Shown here: positions 19,586-27,796 of the stretch, one piece after another
Numbering within the stretch: the stretch's first letter is position 1
Layout of the letters: each line of letters begins with the position of its first letter
DNA from: a virus
IMG/VR virus record: IMGVR_UViG_3300035190_000070
Span: 1-31,277 of that record
Length of the DNA stretch: 31,277 nucleotides
Strand: one strand, 5' to 3'
Translations under genes and position numbers: made by a program
Notes under the pieces: model-generated
What the model was told of the DNA's origin: nothing
The model's database searches: none
What the model saw: only the letters and a program-made list of their open reading frames with translations

Positions 19586-22351
19586 TTAGTTTGTTATTAC
19601 CCAATATTGAGTGCCATCTGATACAACTTGATCAAAGCTATTTTTTGCATTTCTTGTAAGTGTTGTGTTGTCATCTAAAAGTATAGAGCCATCTCCTGCA
19701 TTTATTGTTACAGAGTGACTGCTTTGAGTTTTTTTAATCGTGTACATTTTTCCGCTATTTGCTGCCGTTGGTGTTGGAAGAGTTACCGTTATATTTCCAG
19801 AAGAAGTGTTGCACAGTATTAGCCAATCTTCAGAAGTCGCTAAATACGGACTCATTGAATGTACAATGGTCACAACTTTACCGCCCGACATCCAACTTCC
19901 CAAACATGGATAGTTTTCAATGTAGAGCCTCTCTGTGTAGGGCACGTTGTAGTTATCGCATCTTAATGCAGTCACGTTTTCGTAGTTGTCAGGAATTACA
20001 ACACGCTCTGAACTTGTAACTACATTGTGACTACCGCCTATAGCGTTAAGGTTACCTACTACTACGTTTTCACCGCCACGACCTGTGTTATTTCCGACGT
20101 ATACTCCGCGAGTTGAAGAGCCTGTACTATTGGTTTTGTTGCCAAATGGGATAAGCTCTGCTCCGCCCCCAGAGTTAATAGCATCTGAAAAGCCTAATTG
20201 CTTTTTTGTGCGTGAAAAAGGTGGGTAGTATTTAGCCAGTAAAAACTCACATTCGTAAACATCGTCAATCAAAGGGTTGTAATCTGTAACCGTTTGAAGT
20301 CTCCAATATTGCCCCTCAAAAAAATAAAGGTTTGACATCTTCATTGTCTGCCAATCCTTCGGAGTGATTCTGAAATACCCTTTAAATATCTTTGAATCTC
20401 TGTCTGCTATTTCTGTGAGCGTCTTGTAGTAGTATAAATTAACAAGATTCTGATTTGTATACTCAATTCCCAACTTCGTGTCGACATAAACAGGCATTCC
20501 GAAGTTTAAATCGAAATTCATGTCTTGAGTGTCATCGATATGAAGCGTTAACGGATAAACATTTTTGATATCAGAAATAGTTTTTCCCCCTGAGTTATAC
20601 AAATAGTAGAACGGACAAGTTACTGCACCATAGTAGTAAAGTATTCTTAACTCACCTATTTGACCATCGGGCGTAGTACACATCGAATAGAACCTACGAG
20701 TTCCAAAATCCTCAGTCATCATAGTAGGCACGAATGTCACCTCTATCTTTTTTTCTTGCTTGACAAAGTCGTTGTCAATTCTGTATGTGCGTTCTCCGTA
20801 AACCTGAGCCGTCTGAGTTTTGTAGATTTCGTTTTCTTCGTCCTTGCCTTCTTTGTAAGTAAACTTGTAAGGGTTGCCTTGCAAATCTCCGTAAGGAACA
20901 ATCTCATAAGGTTGTGAATAATCTAACTTTTGTGAATAGTCAACTGAACCAGCATAAAAGTCATCACGAGGAACAATTCGCAAAGTCTTTGAATCAAGTG
21001 TTGGCTCAATGTAAAGGTTAAACATCTTAATGAAATTCGTCAAGAGTTCAGTTTGTGTGTAATCACCTACAAAGAACGAAGCAAAATCTACAGGATTATC
21101 GTACAAGAATCCTGATGCCGTGCTTAATACGTACCAATAGGAATCAAGATTAATTTGAATAGACTTTTGAAGCACAGGAAGATTTGCTAAAACACCGCTA
21201 TTGTTATCTAAAACTACACAGTTATAAAATTTCAATTCTATTTCGTCACCTTCTAAAGCCGTTACAATTACACTTGAACTACCATCAAATACTGCATTAT
21301 TGCTTTGTACTGTCGTAGTTACGGAAACCATGCCGCTTTGAACTCCGTTGACTAATACTACAAATGAAGCATAAGCAGGACTTCCGTTTGGTGTTGAGTA
21401 ACTAAATGAGGCATCTAAGTATATACCAAACTCATACTTTGCAGATACAGGAGCGGTATATTTATAAGTAGTGGTGTTGTAATTACCTCCGTTGTCAAAG
21501 TTGCCTCCCGTTGAATCATTTGCAGCAGGGAATATGTCTCCTATTGTGTCCCAACCTGTGGTATTTAAAGTAGTAGCACCTGTAACCTGAGCACGAAACA
21601 TTCTATCTTCAATGTCGTTATCACTTACATTAAAGCCGTAGTTGGTATAAGGTATAATTAGGTTCTTAAAACGTGTGCTATTAAAAAAGGAATCTCCTGT
21701 GTAACGATATCCTTGATTTTCAAATATCTTGTCTACTACGGTCTTTGCATACAAACAAGGTGTATGGTCAGCAACAGACCACTCGTTAGAATTATAGCCT
21801 TTGGTTTCCCTTTTTGGAAACATTTGAGAATAAACATAGCCTCTGCCTTTTTCAAAGGTTACTCCTGTTCCGTCAACGATAATTTCAGTGTCCCAACTAT
21901 TGATAACATTGGTTCTATTTAAAACGTGGTTGTATTCAGAGAAGTCAAGATCAGAAAGTTTAAGGTCTTTTATATTGGTAAATAGGTCAGCAGTCTCTCC
22001 GTGAACCGTACAGACATACTCAATGTCGTTTGTTCCTTTTACGGTAACCTCAGTCAATCTCAGGAATCCTCTGAGTTGCTCCATGCCGTGAGCTATGATA
22101 ACGCATTGAGCCTTTTTGTTTACCTTAAAGTCGGAAATCTGCTGAACATTATTTCCGATGGTTGACTTGCCAACCTCAAAGAAAGCATTAAAGAACTTGT
22201 TATTTACTTTCGTGCCAGGTAAAGTAAAACTTTTTGACCAATCACTTTTTCTTTTCTCAGGCTCTCTGATGTCCGCTATTTGGCGAGTTATTAGAATCTG
22301 TAAGTCACCCCCTACTTCTAATTGGTAGCCTTCCGCAATTATTTCTATCAT
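19586..22351 (-). CDS. Tail-associated hub / tail tip protein
   Basis: Largest protein, 921 residues. N-terminus (about 1-180) has MIEIIAEGYQLEVGGDLQIL and REPEKRKSDWSKSFTLPGTK, then FEVGKSTIGNNVQQISDFKV, a form common to tail-hub proteins of Bacteroidota siphophages. The middle is beta-rich with jelly-roll-like inserts (about 265-400), and a hub segment TNFIKMFNLYIEPTLDSKTL (about 443-462) follows. The C-terminal 160 residues are Gly/Asn/Thr-rich (VYVGNNTGRGGENVVVGNLN) and end in a fibre-cap-like domain with NSGKMYTIKKTQSSHSVTIN. Likely host-contact function at the tail tip. Confidence 0.75.
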   Translation of the reverse strand: MIEIIAEGYQLEVGGDLQILITRQIADIREPEKRKSDWSKSFTLPGTKVNNKFFNAFFEVGKSTIGNNVQQISDFKVNKKAQCVIIAHGMEQLRGFLRLTEVTVKGTNDIEYVCTVHGETADLFTNIKDLKLSDLDFSEYNHVLNRTNVINSWDTEIIVDGTGVTFEKGRGYVYSQMFPKRETKGYNSNEWSVADHTPCLYAKTVVDKIFENQGYRYTGDSFFNSTRFKNLIIPYTNYGFNVSDNDIEDRMFRAQVTGATTLNTTGWDTIGDIFPAANDSTGGNFDNGGNYNTTTYKYTAPVSAKYEFGIYLDASFSYSTPNGSPAYASFVVLVNGVQSGMVSVTTTVQSNNAVFDGSSSVIVTALEGDEIELKFYNCVVLDNNSGVLANLPVLQKSIQINLDSYWYVLSTASGFLYDNPVDFASFFVGDYTQTELLTNFIKMFNLYIEPTLDSKTLRIVPRDDFYAGSVDYSQKLDYSQPYEIVPYGDLQGNPYKFTYKEGKDEENEIYKTQTAQVYGERTYRIDNDFVKQEKKIEVTFVPTMMTEDFGTRRFYSMCTTPDGQIGELRILYYYGAVTCPFYYLYNSGGKTISDIKNVYPLTLHIDDTQDMNFDLNFGMPVYVDTKLGIEYTNQNLVNLYYYKTLTEIADRDSKIFKGYFRITPKDWQTMKMSNLYFFEGQYWRLQTVTDYNPLIDDVYECEFLLAKYYPPFSRTKKQLGFSDAINSGGGAELIPFGNKTNSTGSSTRGVYVGNNTGRGGENVVVGNLNAIGGSHNVVTSSERVVIPDNYENVTALRCDNYNVPYTERLYIENYPCLGSWMSGGKVVTIVHSMSPYLATSEDWLILCNTSSGNITVTLPTPTAANSGKMYTIKKTQSSHSVTINAGDGSILLDDNTTLTRNAKNSFDQVVSDGTQYWVITN

Positions 22352-23529
22352 CTGCGTTGTGATTTGTCCATTGCACTTACTTCAACTTCTAAGGTCAAGT
22401 TAAACACCTTGTCGTTGACGTGGTATTTCCTTTCGTACTCGCTTGTTTTGATATTGACCGCTTTTAGTGTGCCGTCATACATCCATACGTAAGGACTGCC
22501 TATTAACTCTTTTAACCAGTCAGCCTCAGCCTCTGTGATAAAGTTAGAGTTTAAAGTAAATCGAGTAATTTCGTCTGTGTAGTAGTCCGTTTTCCAATGG
22601 CTCTCTGAGTCGTAAGTGTAAGTGATTGCCGTATTGTCTAAAGTGTATGGATTTCGATTGTAAGACTTTCGATTGTAATTTACGCTCTGTCGTCTCAGCA
22701 TATCAAATCGGAATGATTCAACACCCCCTAAACGATTTAAAAAGTATAAATCTACGTTGGCGTACTTGCTACATCGGTCATCAATGGTAATTGTGTACGG
22801 ACTGCCTACGGTAGTTCCTGCTGAATTCTTAGGAGTGATAGTGTAGGACTTTGTTCCAATAGGTATGCCACCTGGTATGTTTGCCCCAATCGGAAAACGA
22901 GTAATGTCCTGAGCCGTGCCGCTAATTGTCGTAGAACCACTTGGAGAAAAAACAACATCCAAGCTATTAAGTACACCAGCGTGAAGAGCGTAGAGCCAAT
23001 CTTTTTGATCAATGTGAATTCTTTTATTTAGGTTGTGTGTTAAGAAGTTTGCAGTTGAGCCTGTTGCCATTCTGTAGTCAGACTCAGCGTAGTTCATTAA
23101 CTCTTCAGGACTTAATGCAGCGTTCCAAACTTTTCTAACAGATTCGTTAGTTACTCCTGTAGATAACACTATCGGAGATGTTGCCCCTGTGCTATACTCG
23201 TAGCCAAACTTTGAAGTATAAGCAAAAACTGAATTATTGCAGCCACTTGCTGCACTATCGTTGTAGTCCCAATCGTAACTCACATAATTTTCAAGGACAC
23301 GACCAATGTTAAAAACGCCCTTGTTATTACTATTGTAGTAAATAGGTGCTTTGAGCATTGTGATAGAAAACGGTGTGCCTCCACCGTAGTCCTGAATAAC
23401 ACAGTTGAATCTAAAGTTGAACTGAGAATATGTGCCTGAGGCAGATTCTGAGACGACATAAATGTTGTCGTTGTATGCAGGTAGAAAACTTGTGCCTGAT
23501 GTTGGTTGGTGCTTGAAACTTAAAGCCAT
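22348..23529 (-). CDS. Distal tail-like protein
   Basis: Protein of 393 residues, beta-rich, starting MALSFKHQPTSGTSFLPAYN. Includes YSQFNFRFNCVIQDYGGG, a region with RCSKYANVDLYFLNRLGGVE (about 252-271), TDEITRFTLNSNFITEAEAD (about 315-334) and WLKELIGSPYVWMYDG, ending in Lys/Arg. The last 150 residues resemble distal-tail-type beta domains; the N-terminal part may be a carbohydrate-binding insert. It overlaps the hub gene by ATGA (22351-22348), fitting a Dit-hub pair. Confidence 0.65.
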   Translation of the reverse strand: MALSFKHQPTSGTSFLPAYNDNIYVVSESASGTYSQFNFRFNCVIQDYGGGTPFSITMLKAPIYYNSNNKGVFNIGRVLENYVSYDWDYNDSAASGCNNSVFAYTSKFGYEYSTGATSPIVLSTGVTNESVRKVWNAALSPEELMNYAESDYRMATGSTANFLTHNLNKRIHIDQKDWLYALHAGVLNSLDVVFSPSGSTTISGTAQDITRFPIGANIPGGIPIGTKSYTITPKNSAGTTVGSPYTITIDDRCSKYANVDLYFLNRLGGVESFRFDMLRRQSVNYNRKSYNRNPYTLDNTAITYTYDSESHWKTDYYTDEITRFTLNSNFITEAEADWLKELIGSPYVWMYDGTLKAVNIKTSEYERKYHVNDKVFNLTLEVEVSAMDKSQRR

Positions 23530-23566
23530 CTATACATAAATAATTTTTACGTTAAAGTGTCCCAAA

Positions 23567-24300
23567 TCAGAGCAATTCGTTTAGACAAGCACATACATAA
23601 GATTCAAATCCTTGTTGTGCTGCCTTTTCAAGTCTCTTCTGTTGTTGTCGTTTTACCGTTATATGGAACGAAAGAGTGTTCAAAAACTCCTTTAATGACA
23701 AGTTAAGAATGATATCCCATTCATTACGTTTGCCTCCTGCTAATCGGTCAATGAGTCCAAGCCATCCGAAAGCATCTCCTTCATCTTCGCTTCCTTCTCC
23801 TTCAAATAGATTAGGGTAGCCTCTAATAACTTCGGATAAAGTTGAGAAAAAAAAACCGCATAATTGTAGAAGTTAACCAAAGGTAAATCTGCAAAGTCTT
23901 TTACTTTCTCTTCGTAGTCATCTTCCTTCCTTTGCCCCAAGATATTTATTCGATATGACAAACACGCTATTATCTCAGGCAGCACTTCAATAGTGTCTTT
24001 CTTCATCAGCTCCTGCAATTCGATAAAATGGTGAGCCTTCATTTCTTTTGCAGTTTTAACAAGTCTGTATCTCTTGCCTTTGTGCTTAAAGGTAAACTTT
24101 AATTTGCTCTTTGGTATCTCCTGAAGAAACGTAAGGTCAATAGCTTTTAATTTGTCAAGTGTCCATTGCTCTACTTCTTCGTAGGGCGTTTCTGTCAAAA
24201 TAGACACAACCCATGCAGTTCTTTCAATAGGATTGCAGTTCTTGTCTATCTCGTTGATCTCTTGTAGTTTTTTGATTGTAATATTGTTCCAGTTAAGCAT
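23567..24300 (-). CDS. Tail assembly chaperone, -1 frameshifted long form
   Basis: Predicted GT-type fusion of about 244 residues. Ribosomes read frame 0 from 24300 to the T9 run (23855-23847), slip back one base, and continue in the -1 frame to a TGA at 23569-23567. The added 93 residues (FSTLSEVIRGYPNLFEGEGS, then DAFGWLGLIDRLAGGKRNEW and a long basic helix) look protein-like. They resemble the T domain of tail chaperones: acidic linker, aromatic FGW, helix. The -1 frame has no start of its own before the extension, and no other gene occupies 23567-23739. In siphophages the long form binds tape measure and recruits tube subunits. Confidence 0.82.
23740..24300 (-). CDS. Tail assembly chaperone, short form
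   Basis: Frame-0 product of 186 residues: LNWNNITIKKLQEINEIDKN (2-21), TAWVVSILTETPYEEVEQW (28-46), LKFTFKHKGKRYRLVKTAK, and C-terminal helices (KEKEAKMKEMLSDGLD). This is the G-type chaperone domain pattern in Bacteroidota phages. It begins 8 bases before the end of the large terminase gene. Most ribosomes should stop at the 23742-23740 TAG to give this form; a minority make the long form. Confidence 0.82.
   Translation of the reverse strand: MLNWNNITIKKLQEINEIDKNCNPIERTAWVVSILTETPYEEVEQWTLDKLKAIDLTFLQEIPKSKLKFTFKHKGKRYRLVKTAKEMKAHHFIELQELMKKDTIEVLPEIIACLSYRINILGQRKEDDYEEKVKDFADLPLVNFYNYAVFFSQLYPKLLEATLIYLKEKEAKMKEMLSDGLDSLTD
23847..23855 (-). promoter_or_regulatory. T9 slippery site for -1 frameshifting
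   Basis: Minus-strand G-GTT-TTT-TTT-TCT contains nine consecutive Ts, allowing re-pairing of both tRNAs one base back (T TTT TTT). It lies 35 codons before the frame-0 stop, and the -1 frame is open from here to 23567. Indel errors in the homopolymer should be excluded by read inspection. Confidence 0.75.
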
Positions 24301-25480
24301 AAAAAAATAATCCTTTTTTGTTGTGTTGTTTGCAGTCCCACGCCAACGCTAATGACATTACGCAGTCATCATGAAGTCCTTGTGGTGCGGTGTATTTTAC
24401 TCCTGTGCGGGAATATTCAAATTCAAAGTTACGCATTTCATCAGCAATGTTCCCGTCAGGGAATCCGATTTGCCTTTGTTGTACTGCCATCACCAAGCCC
24501 TCAATAAGTTGTTGTTTGCTCTGTGATGTAAATTTAAAGCCTACTACTCTTGGGTGCTTACGTTGTAGCTGCTCAACGATTGGATCACCAACACCAGTAG
24601 AGTCTAAGTAGGTCGGAGTGTTTCCGATTAAGTTAGAAATCTTTGTCATTGTCTGACTCCAATCCATTTGAAAGCGTTCAAAGTGACATACATTGCCTTG
24701 TTCGTTCAGTCCTATAATAACCGTCCAATCCGTATATTTTGCTAAGTCAATGCCGTATGCCGTAACTATACCCGATTGGGTAGGAATTATACAGTTTTCT
24801 ATATTATCGTACCCGAAAGGGTTTGAATTGTCATCAGCAGGTTCTGCAAGGTACAACTCCTTGAAAACGTAGTCGGGTAAATCACGCTTTGCCTGTTCTA
24901 TTTCTTCTACATCTAAGATGCCCTCTTTCGCTGCATCGTAAGCGGTTATTTTAAAGTACTCAAGATTAGGTTCACCTCCTTTGGCTTTCTCTCCCAATTT
25001 GTAAAACCAATTCTTTTTCCCTTTGACGTTACCGATTAGTTTGCATTTCCCTTTGGTAGCCGTCAACGTAGAACGTAAAGCGTACCATGATTCTTCTCTT
25101 GCTCTACTTGCCTCGTCAAATACTGCTGCATAAACATCGTCACCGTATAAGTTGTCAGGTTTCTCTGCAGATTTAAACTCTATCCGTGAACCTATCGGAG
25201 TAGTTAAGACAAGTTTAGATTCATTACTCTGAAAGAAGTCACGAGAGTTGACCTGTGCTTTCATTCTCCTGAATGCTATCTCCGCTTGTTGGTACACAGG
25301 AGCAACCCACCACACCGCTTGGTTTTCTTTTAGTTTCAAACTCTGTTCAAACAACCAAATAATATGAGATGCAGTTTTACCTGTCTTAGTCGATGCTGCC
25401 GTAATTGTGTAACGTGCAGGACTATCTAAGATGGCTTTCTGATAACTCGTTAAAAATGGTCGTTTGTAGTTTATTTGCAT
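24293..25480 (-). CDS. terL: Terminase large subunit
   Basis: DNA-packaging motor ATPase/nuclease of 395 residues. ATPase: Walker A AASTKTGKT (28-36), Walker B VYAAVFDEA (116-124). Nuclease (RNase H-like): IDLAKYTDW with Asp245, YLDSTGVGD with Asp293, and HDDCVMSLALAW with Asp371/Asp372 near the end. The domain order and length match short Bacteroidota-phage terminases. Overlaps the glycosyltransferase end by 10 bases. Pumps DNA through the portal and cuts it. Confidence 0.93.
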   Translation of the reverse strand: MQINYKRPFLTSYQKAILDSPARYTITAASTKTGKTASHIIWLFEQSLKLKENQAVWWVAPVYQQAEIAFRRMKAQVNSRDFFQSNESKLVLTTPIGSRIEFKSAEKPDNLYGDDVYAAVFDEASRAREESWYALRSTLTATKGKCKLIGNVKGKKNWFYKLGEKAKGGEPNLEYFKITAYDAAKEGILDVEEIEQAKRDLPDYVFKELYLAEPADDNSNPFGYDNIENCIIPTQSGIVTAYGIDLAKYTDWTVIIGLNEQGNVCHFERFQMDWSQTMTKISNLIGNTPTYLDSTGVGDPIVEQLQRKHPRVVGFKFTSQSKQQLIEGLVMAVQQRQIGFPDGNIADEMRNFEFEYSRTGVKYTAPQGLHDDCVMSLALAWDCKQHNKKGLFFYA

Positions 25481-26493
25481 ACTTTCTGTAACAAATCTAT
25501 TCTCTTTTTGTTAATCTCTTTAATGTTGTGATGCTCGTTGCAGTAGTTGTAGTTGATTAATCCTATCTCTTTACTTTTTCCGCTTTCTATCAGTTGCGTT
25601 AACGGTGTAGTCCAATCGTTATTCTGCACAAAGAAAACTCCTAAGTTACTTTTGTGGTTCGTGTATGGCTCTACACTTGAAACTAAAATAGGTCGCTTGT
25701 ACGCAGCAGCCTCAACAATCTTCAACTCTGACTTGTAGCGATTGAATGTCTGAGCCGTCAAAGGTGCTAAACAAATGTCAATCTCAGAATAAATCTCAGC
25801 GTATTTATCAGGTGTTGTCCCTACTCTCGTTTCAAACCATGTCGGTCTGTTCTTTTGGCTTTCTCCTGTTATGGCTTTCTCCATCTCTGCCCACATTCTA
25901 CTATTCTCGTGGTGTCCACCCATTATAAACCTATATCCATACTTCTCACAGATAGGTCTAATTTGATTTGTAAGCAACTTTATGTCCTCAACGTGACTTA
26001 TTCCACCTACCCAACCAATCGTTGGTGTATGGTCTTTATTTACGTTCCATTGAGCCTGTGTAAAGTCTACTGCATTTTCAGCAATCGTAATGTTGTCGCC
26101 TTTGTAAAACTCCTTTATCTTTTCAGCAAGTTGTGGAGTCGTAACCTGAACGCCATCAGCATAGGTTAAAGCGTTCTTAACTCCGTCTTTGATGTAGGCT
26201 CTGTAAAACTTGTACGCTGGGTTGTACTTCGGCAGTACCCAATAGTCATCAAGGTCAACGATGTAAGGTACTTTGTACTTTGCAAGTAATGGAAGTATGT
26301 TGTACTGATAGCGTCCTAACCAACGATTAAATATAACGCAATCGTATTGCTGATAGTCAAGGTTTACCCAATCTTCATGGTTCAAGCTGACATCAACAGT
26401 AATATCGTGGTCTTGTTGTAAACGAAGATAGGGAGTGTACAATCTATGAAAGGACACTCCGTTTGCTCCGTCAAGTAGACAAATTACTTTCAT
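25471..26493 (-). CDS. GT-B fold glycosyltransferase
   Basis: Glycosyltransferase family-4-like protein of 340 residues. N-terminal Rossmann domain: VICLLDGANGVSFHRLYTPY (3-22), YDCVIFNRW, VPYIVDLDDYW. C-terminal nucleotide-sugar domain: PTIGWVGGISHVEDIKLL (about 162-179), RFIMGG, and KSELKIVEAAAYKRPILVSS with the E-x7-E donor-binding motif. It would transfer a sugar from an activated donor to an unknown acceptor (phage DNA base, virion protein or host surface). Placement inside the terminase operon between small and large subunits is unusual. The ATG overlaps the upstream TAA by one base. Confidence 0.85.
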   Translation of the reverse strand: MKVICLLDGANGVSFHRLYTPYLRLQQDHDITVDVSLNHEDWVNLDYQQYDCVIFNRWLGRYQYNILPLLAKYKVPYIVDLDDYWVLPKYNPAYKFYRAYIKDGVKNALTYADGVQVTTPQLAEKIKEFYKGDNITIAENAVDFTQAQWNVNKDHTPTIGWVGGISHVEDIKLLTNQIRPICEKYGYRFIMGGHHENSRMWAEMEKAITGESQKNRPTWFETRVGTTPDKYAEIYSEIDICLAPLTAQTFNRYKSELKIVEAAAYKRPILVSSVEPYTNHKSNLGVFFVQNNDWTTPLTQLIESGKSKEIGLINYNYCNEHHNIKEINKKRIDLLQKVCK

Positions 26494-26708
26494 TAAAAGG
26501 GTTCTTTGGGCTTTGGCACTGCTACAGAGTGAGTCGCTTTGCTCTTCTCGTTTTGTTGCTTCAATTTTTGTACACGCACACGCACATCACCGTATTTGTT
26601 TACTTCTAACTTGCCGCTTTTAATTGCTTCGTTTAGTTTCTCGATGTTGATGCTGACGTTTAAGCCGTAGTCATCAGACCAGGCACTACCTAAGTAAGTT
26701 GTTTCCAT
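26493..26708 (-). CDS. Hypothetical small protein
   Basis: Protein of 71 residues: METTYLGSAWSDDYGLNVSI, INIEKLNEAIKSGKLEVN, VRVRVQKLKQQNEKSK, Pro-rich end. A beta hairpin followed by a helix and strand is likely. No known function. Overlaps the previous 51-residue gene by 23 bases and couples by TAATG to the glycosyltransferase. Confidence 0.68.
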   Translation of the reverse strand: METTYLGSAWSDDYGLNVSINIEKLNEAIKSGKLEVNKYGDVRVRVQKLKQQNEKSKATHSVAVPKPKEPF

Positions 26709-26841
26709 TTCTTTTAATATATTCGGTTATAATTGTGTCAAGTGCTATTCCTATTTGTGTTGGGTTGGGCATTTCTATATCTTCTCCTCTTCTCCAATCG
26801 TTGTAGTAGATCAGAAGAATGATTGCTTCTTTTTCGGTCAT
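26686..26841 (-). CDS. Hypothetical 51-residue protein
   Basis: Small gene: MTEKEAIILLIYYNDWRRGE, DIEMPNPTQIGIALDTIITE, YIKRNGNNLLR. Its ATG overlaps the stop of the MSGG protein gene (ATGA, 26841-26838), and AAAAAAGG just upstream is a modest ribosome site. The amphipathic helical look (ALDTIITEYI) and the coupling suggest a real protein. Function unknown. Confidence 0.62.
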   Translation of the reverse strand: MTEKEAIILLIYYNDWRRGEDIEMPNPTQIGIALDTIITEYIKRNGNNLLR

Positions 26842-27188
26842 ACCTTTTTTTTATTAACCTGGTCAAAGAAATCTAATTCATCATTAAGACGTTTTAAAAA
26901 GTTTTCTTCACCATCATCTCCTGACAATAACCAATCTATTCGATGGGCGTATATCTGTGCTTCTCGTAAAATGTTAACGGCTTCTTTAAATCTCTTTATT
27001 ACTACTCTTGGGTATTTGTGATGATTTTTGTCTTCAGGGTTTCTCTCAAGCCATTCTTCATCTATCCATGATTGCTCTCTAAGTTCTTCTTTAGTTTTTG
27101 GTTTACCGTTCTTTTCAATAAGTTGTTCTATTTTGTCGGCAATATATCCAATCTTATATTGGTCGTAATCAAATTGTCCTCCGCTCAT
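26838..27188 (-). CDS. Conserved MSGG-type phage protein
   Basis: Protein of 116 residues starting MSGGQFDYDQYKIGYIADKI. It contains YPRVVIKRFKEAVNILREAQ (about 59-78), then IYAHRIDWLLSGDDGEENFL (about 79-98). Proteins with MSGG at the start and RIDWLLSGDDGE near the end are frequent in phages and prophages of several phyla, without an established function. Helical, soluble, two bases after the small terminase stop. Confidence 0.8.
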   Translation of the reverse strand: MSGGQFDYDQYKIGYIADKIEQLIEKNGKPKTKEELREQSWIDEEWLERNPEDKNHHKYPRVVIKRFKEAVNILREAQIYAHRIDWLLSGDDGEENFLKRLNDELDFFDQVNKKKV

Positions 27189-27190
27189 AA

Positions 27191-27559
27191 TTAGTCCAAG
27201 TTTAAAGTTACGTTTATTACTTTCGCTTCTACCGTAGCCTCTACTGATTCTTTTGGTTTGCCGTATACTCTCGATAGAAGCGTGTCCATTGAATAGAGTG
27301 AGCCTTTCTCGTAGCTCTTTATTATAGCCTTTGCAACGGTTTTCTCAAGCATGGTTGCTTCGTCATTTTTAAGAACGTCTTTGATTTGTTTTTCGTCCAT
27401 TGACATAATTACCTGAATTGAATCGTTTACCTGAGAAAGTGAGTAGCCGTTCTCTTTCATCAGTGTAGTAAACTTTTTAGGTCTGCCGTTAGGATTGTTT
27501 GTCTCTCCTTTTTCGGGTACTTTTAAAGTCCCTCCATTTCTTCCTTGAATCTCTTTCAT
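27191..27559 (-). CDS. terS: Terminase small subunit-like protein
   Basis: Protein of 122 residues. NPNGRPKKFTTLMKENGYSL (about 23-42) is the DUF5681-like Gly/Arg/Pro-rich start followed by HTH-like helices. VAKAIIKSYEKGSLYSMDTL and RVYGKPKESVEATVEAKVI complete the layout seen in many small terminases/phage packaging proteins. It would recognise the packaging site and form the ring feeding DNA to the large subunit. Preceded by two near-identical 10-base repeats (27559-27579) that are possible recognition sites. Confidence 0.72.
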   Translation of the reverse strand: MKEIQGRNGGTLKVPEKGETNNPNGRPKKFTTLMKENGYSLSQVNDSIQVIMSMDEKQIKDVLKNDEATMLEKTVAKAIIKSYEKGSLYSMDTLLSRVYGKPKESVEATVEAKVINVTLNLD

Positions 27560-27579
27560 TACTTTGTACTTACTTTGTA
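27559..27579. repeat. Tandem 10-base repeat before the small terminase gene
   Basis: TTACTTTGTA occurs twice (27559-27568, 27570-27579) separated by one base, filling the whole gap between the 71-residue protein and the small terminase start. Each copy on the minus strand reads TACAAAGTAA, with short TTAC/GTAA symmetry in the first. It could be the packaging (pac) site, an operator or a translation element. Confidence 0.4.
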
Positions 27580-27580
27580 A

Positions 27581-27796
27581 TTACAGATTTATCCCTCTTT
27601 CAAAAAGCATCTGTCTTAGTTGCTCCCTTGTATCTTCAAGTAGGGCATATTCGTTCTCTTGAAGTTCGCTATACTTGATTTTCTGACGTAGAAACTCATC
27701 GATTTCGCATAGTACACAGAAGTAGTCAAATCCTTTGTTTGCGAAGTTATATTGTTCCTGGTCTTCAGGTAGTTCAAATTCTATTGTTGCTTTCAT
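27581..27796 (-). CDS. Hypothetical small acidic protein
   Basis: Protein of 71 residues: MKATIEFELPEDQEQYNFAN, GFDYFCVLCEIDEFLRQKIK, ENEYALLEDTREQLRQML. A short beta start with acidic helices; this kind of MKATIEFxLPED protein is common in phage early or packaging regions, with unknown role. ATG overlaps the HNH stop (ATGA, 27796-27793). Confidence 0.75.
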   Translation of the reverse strand: MKATIEFELPEDQEQYNFANKGFDYFCVLCEIDEFLRQKIKYSELQENEYALLEDTREQLRQMLFERGINL

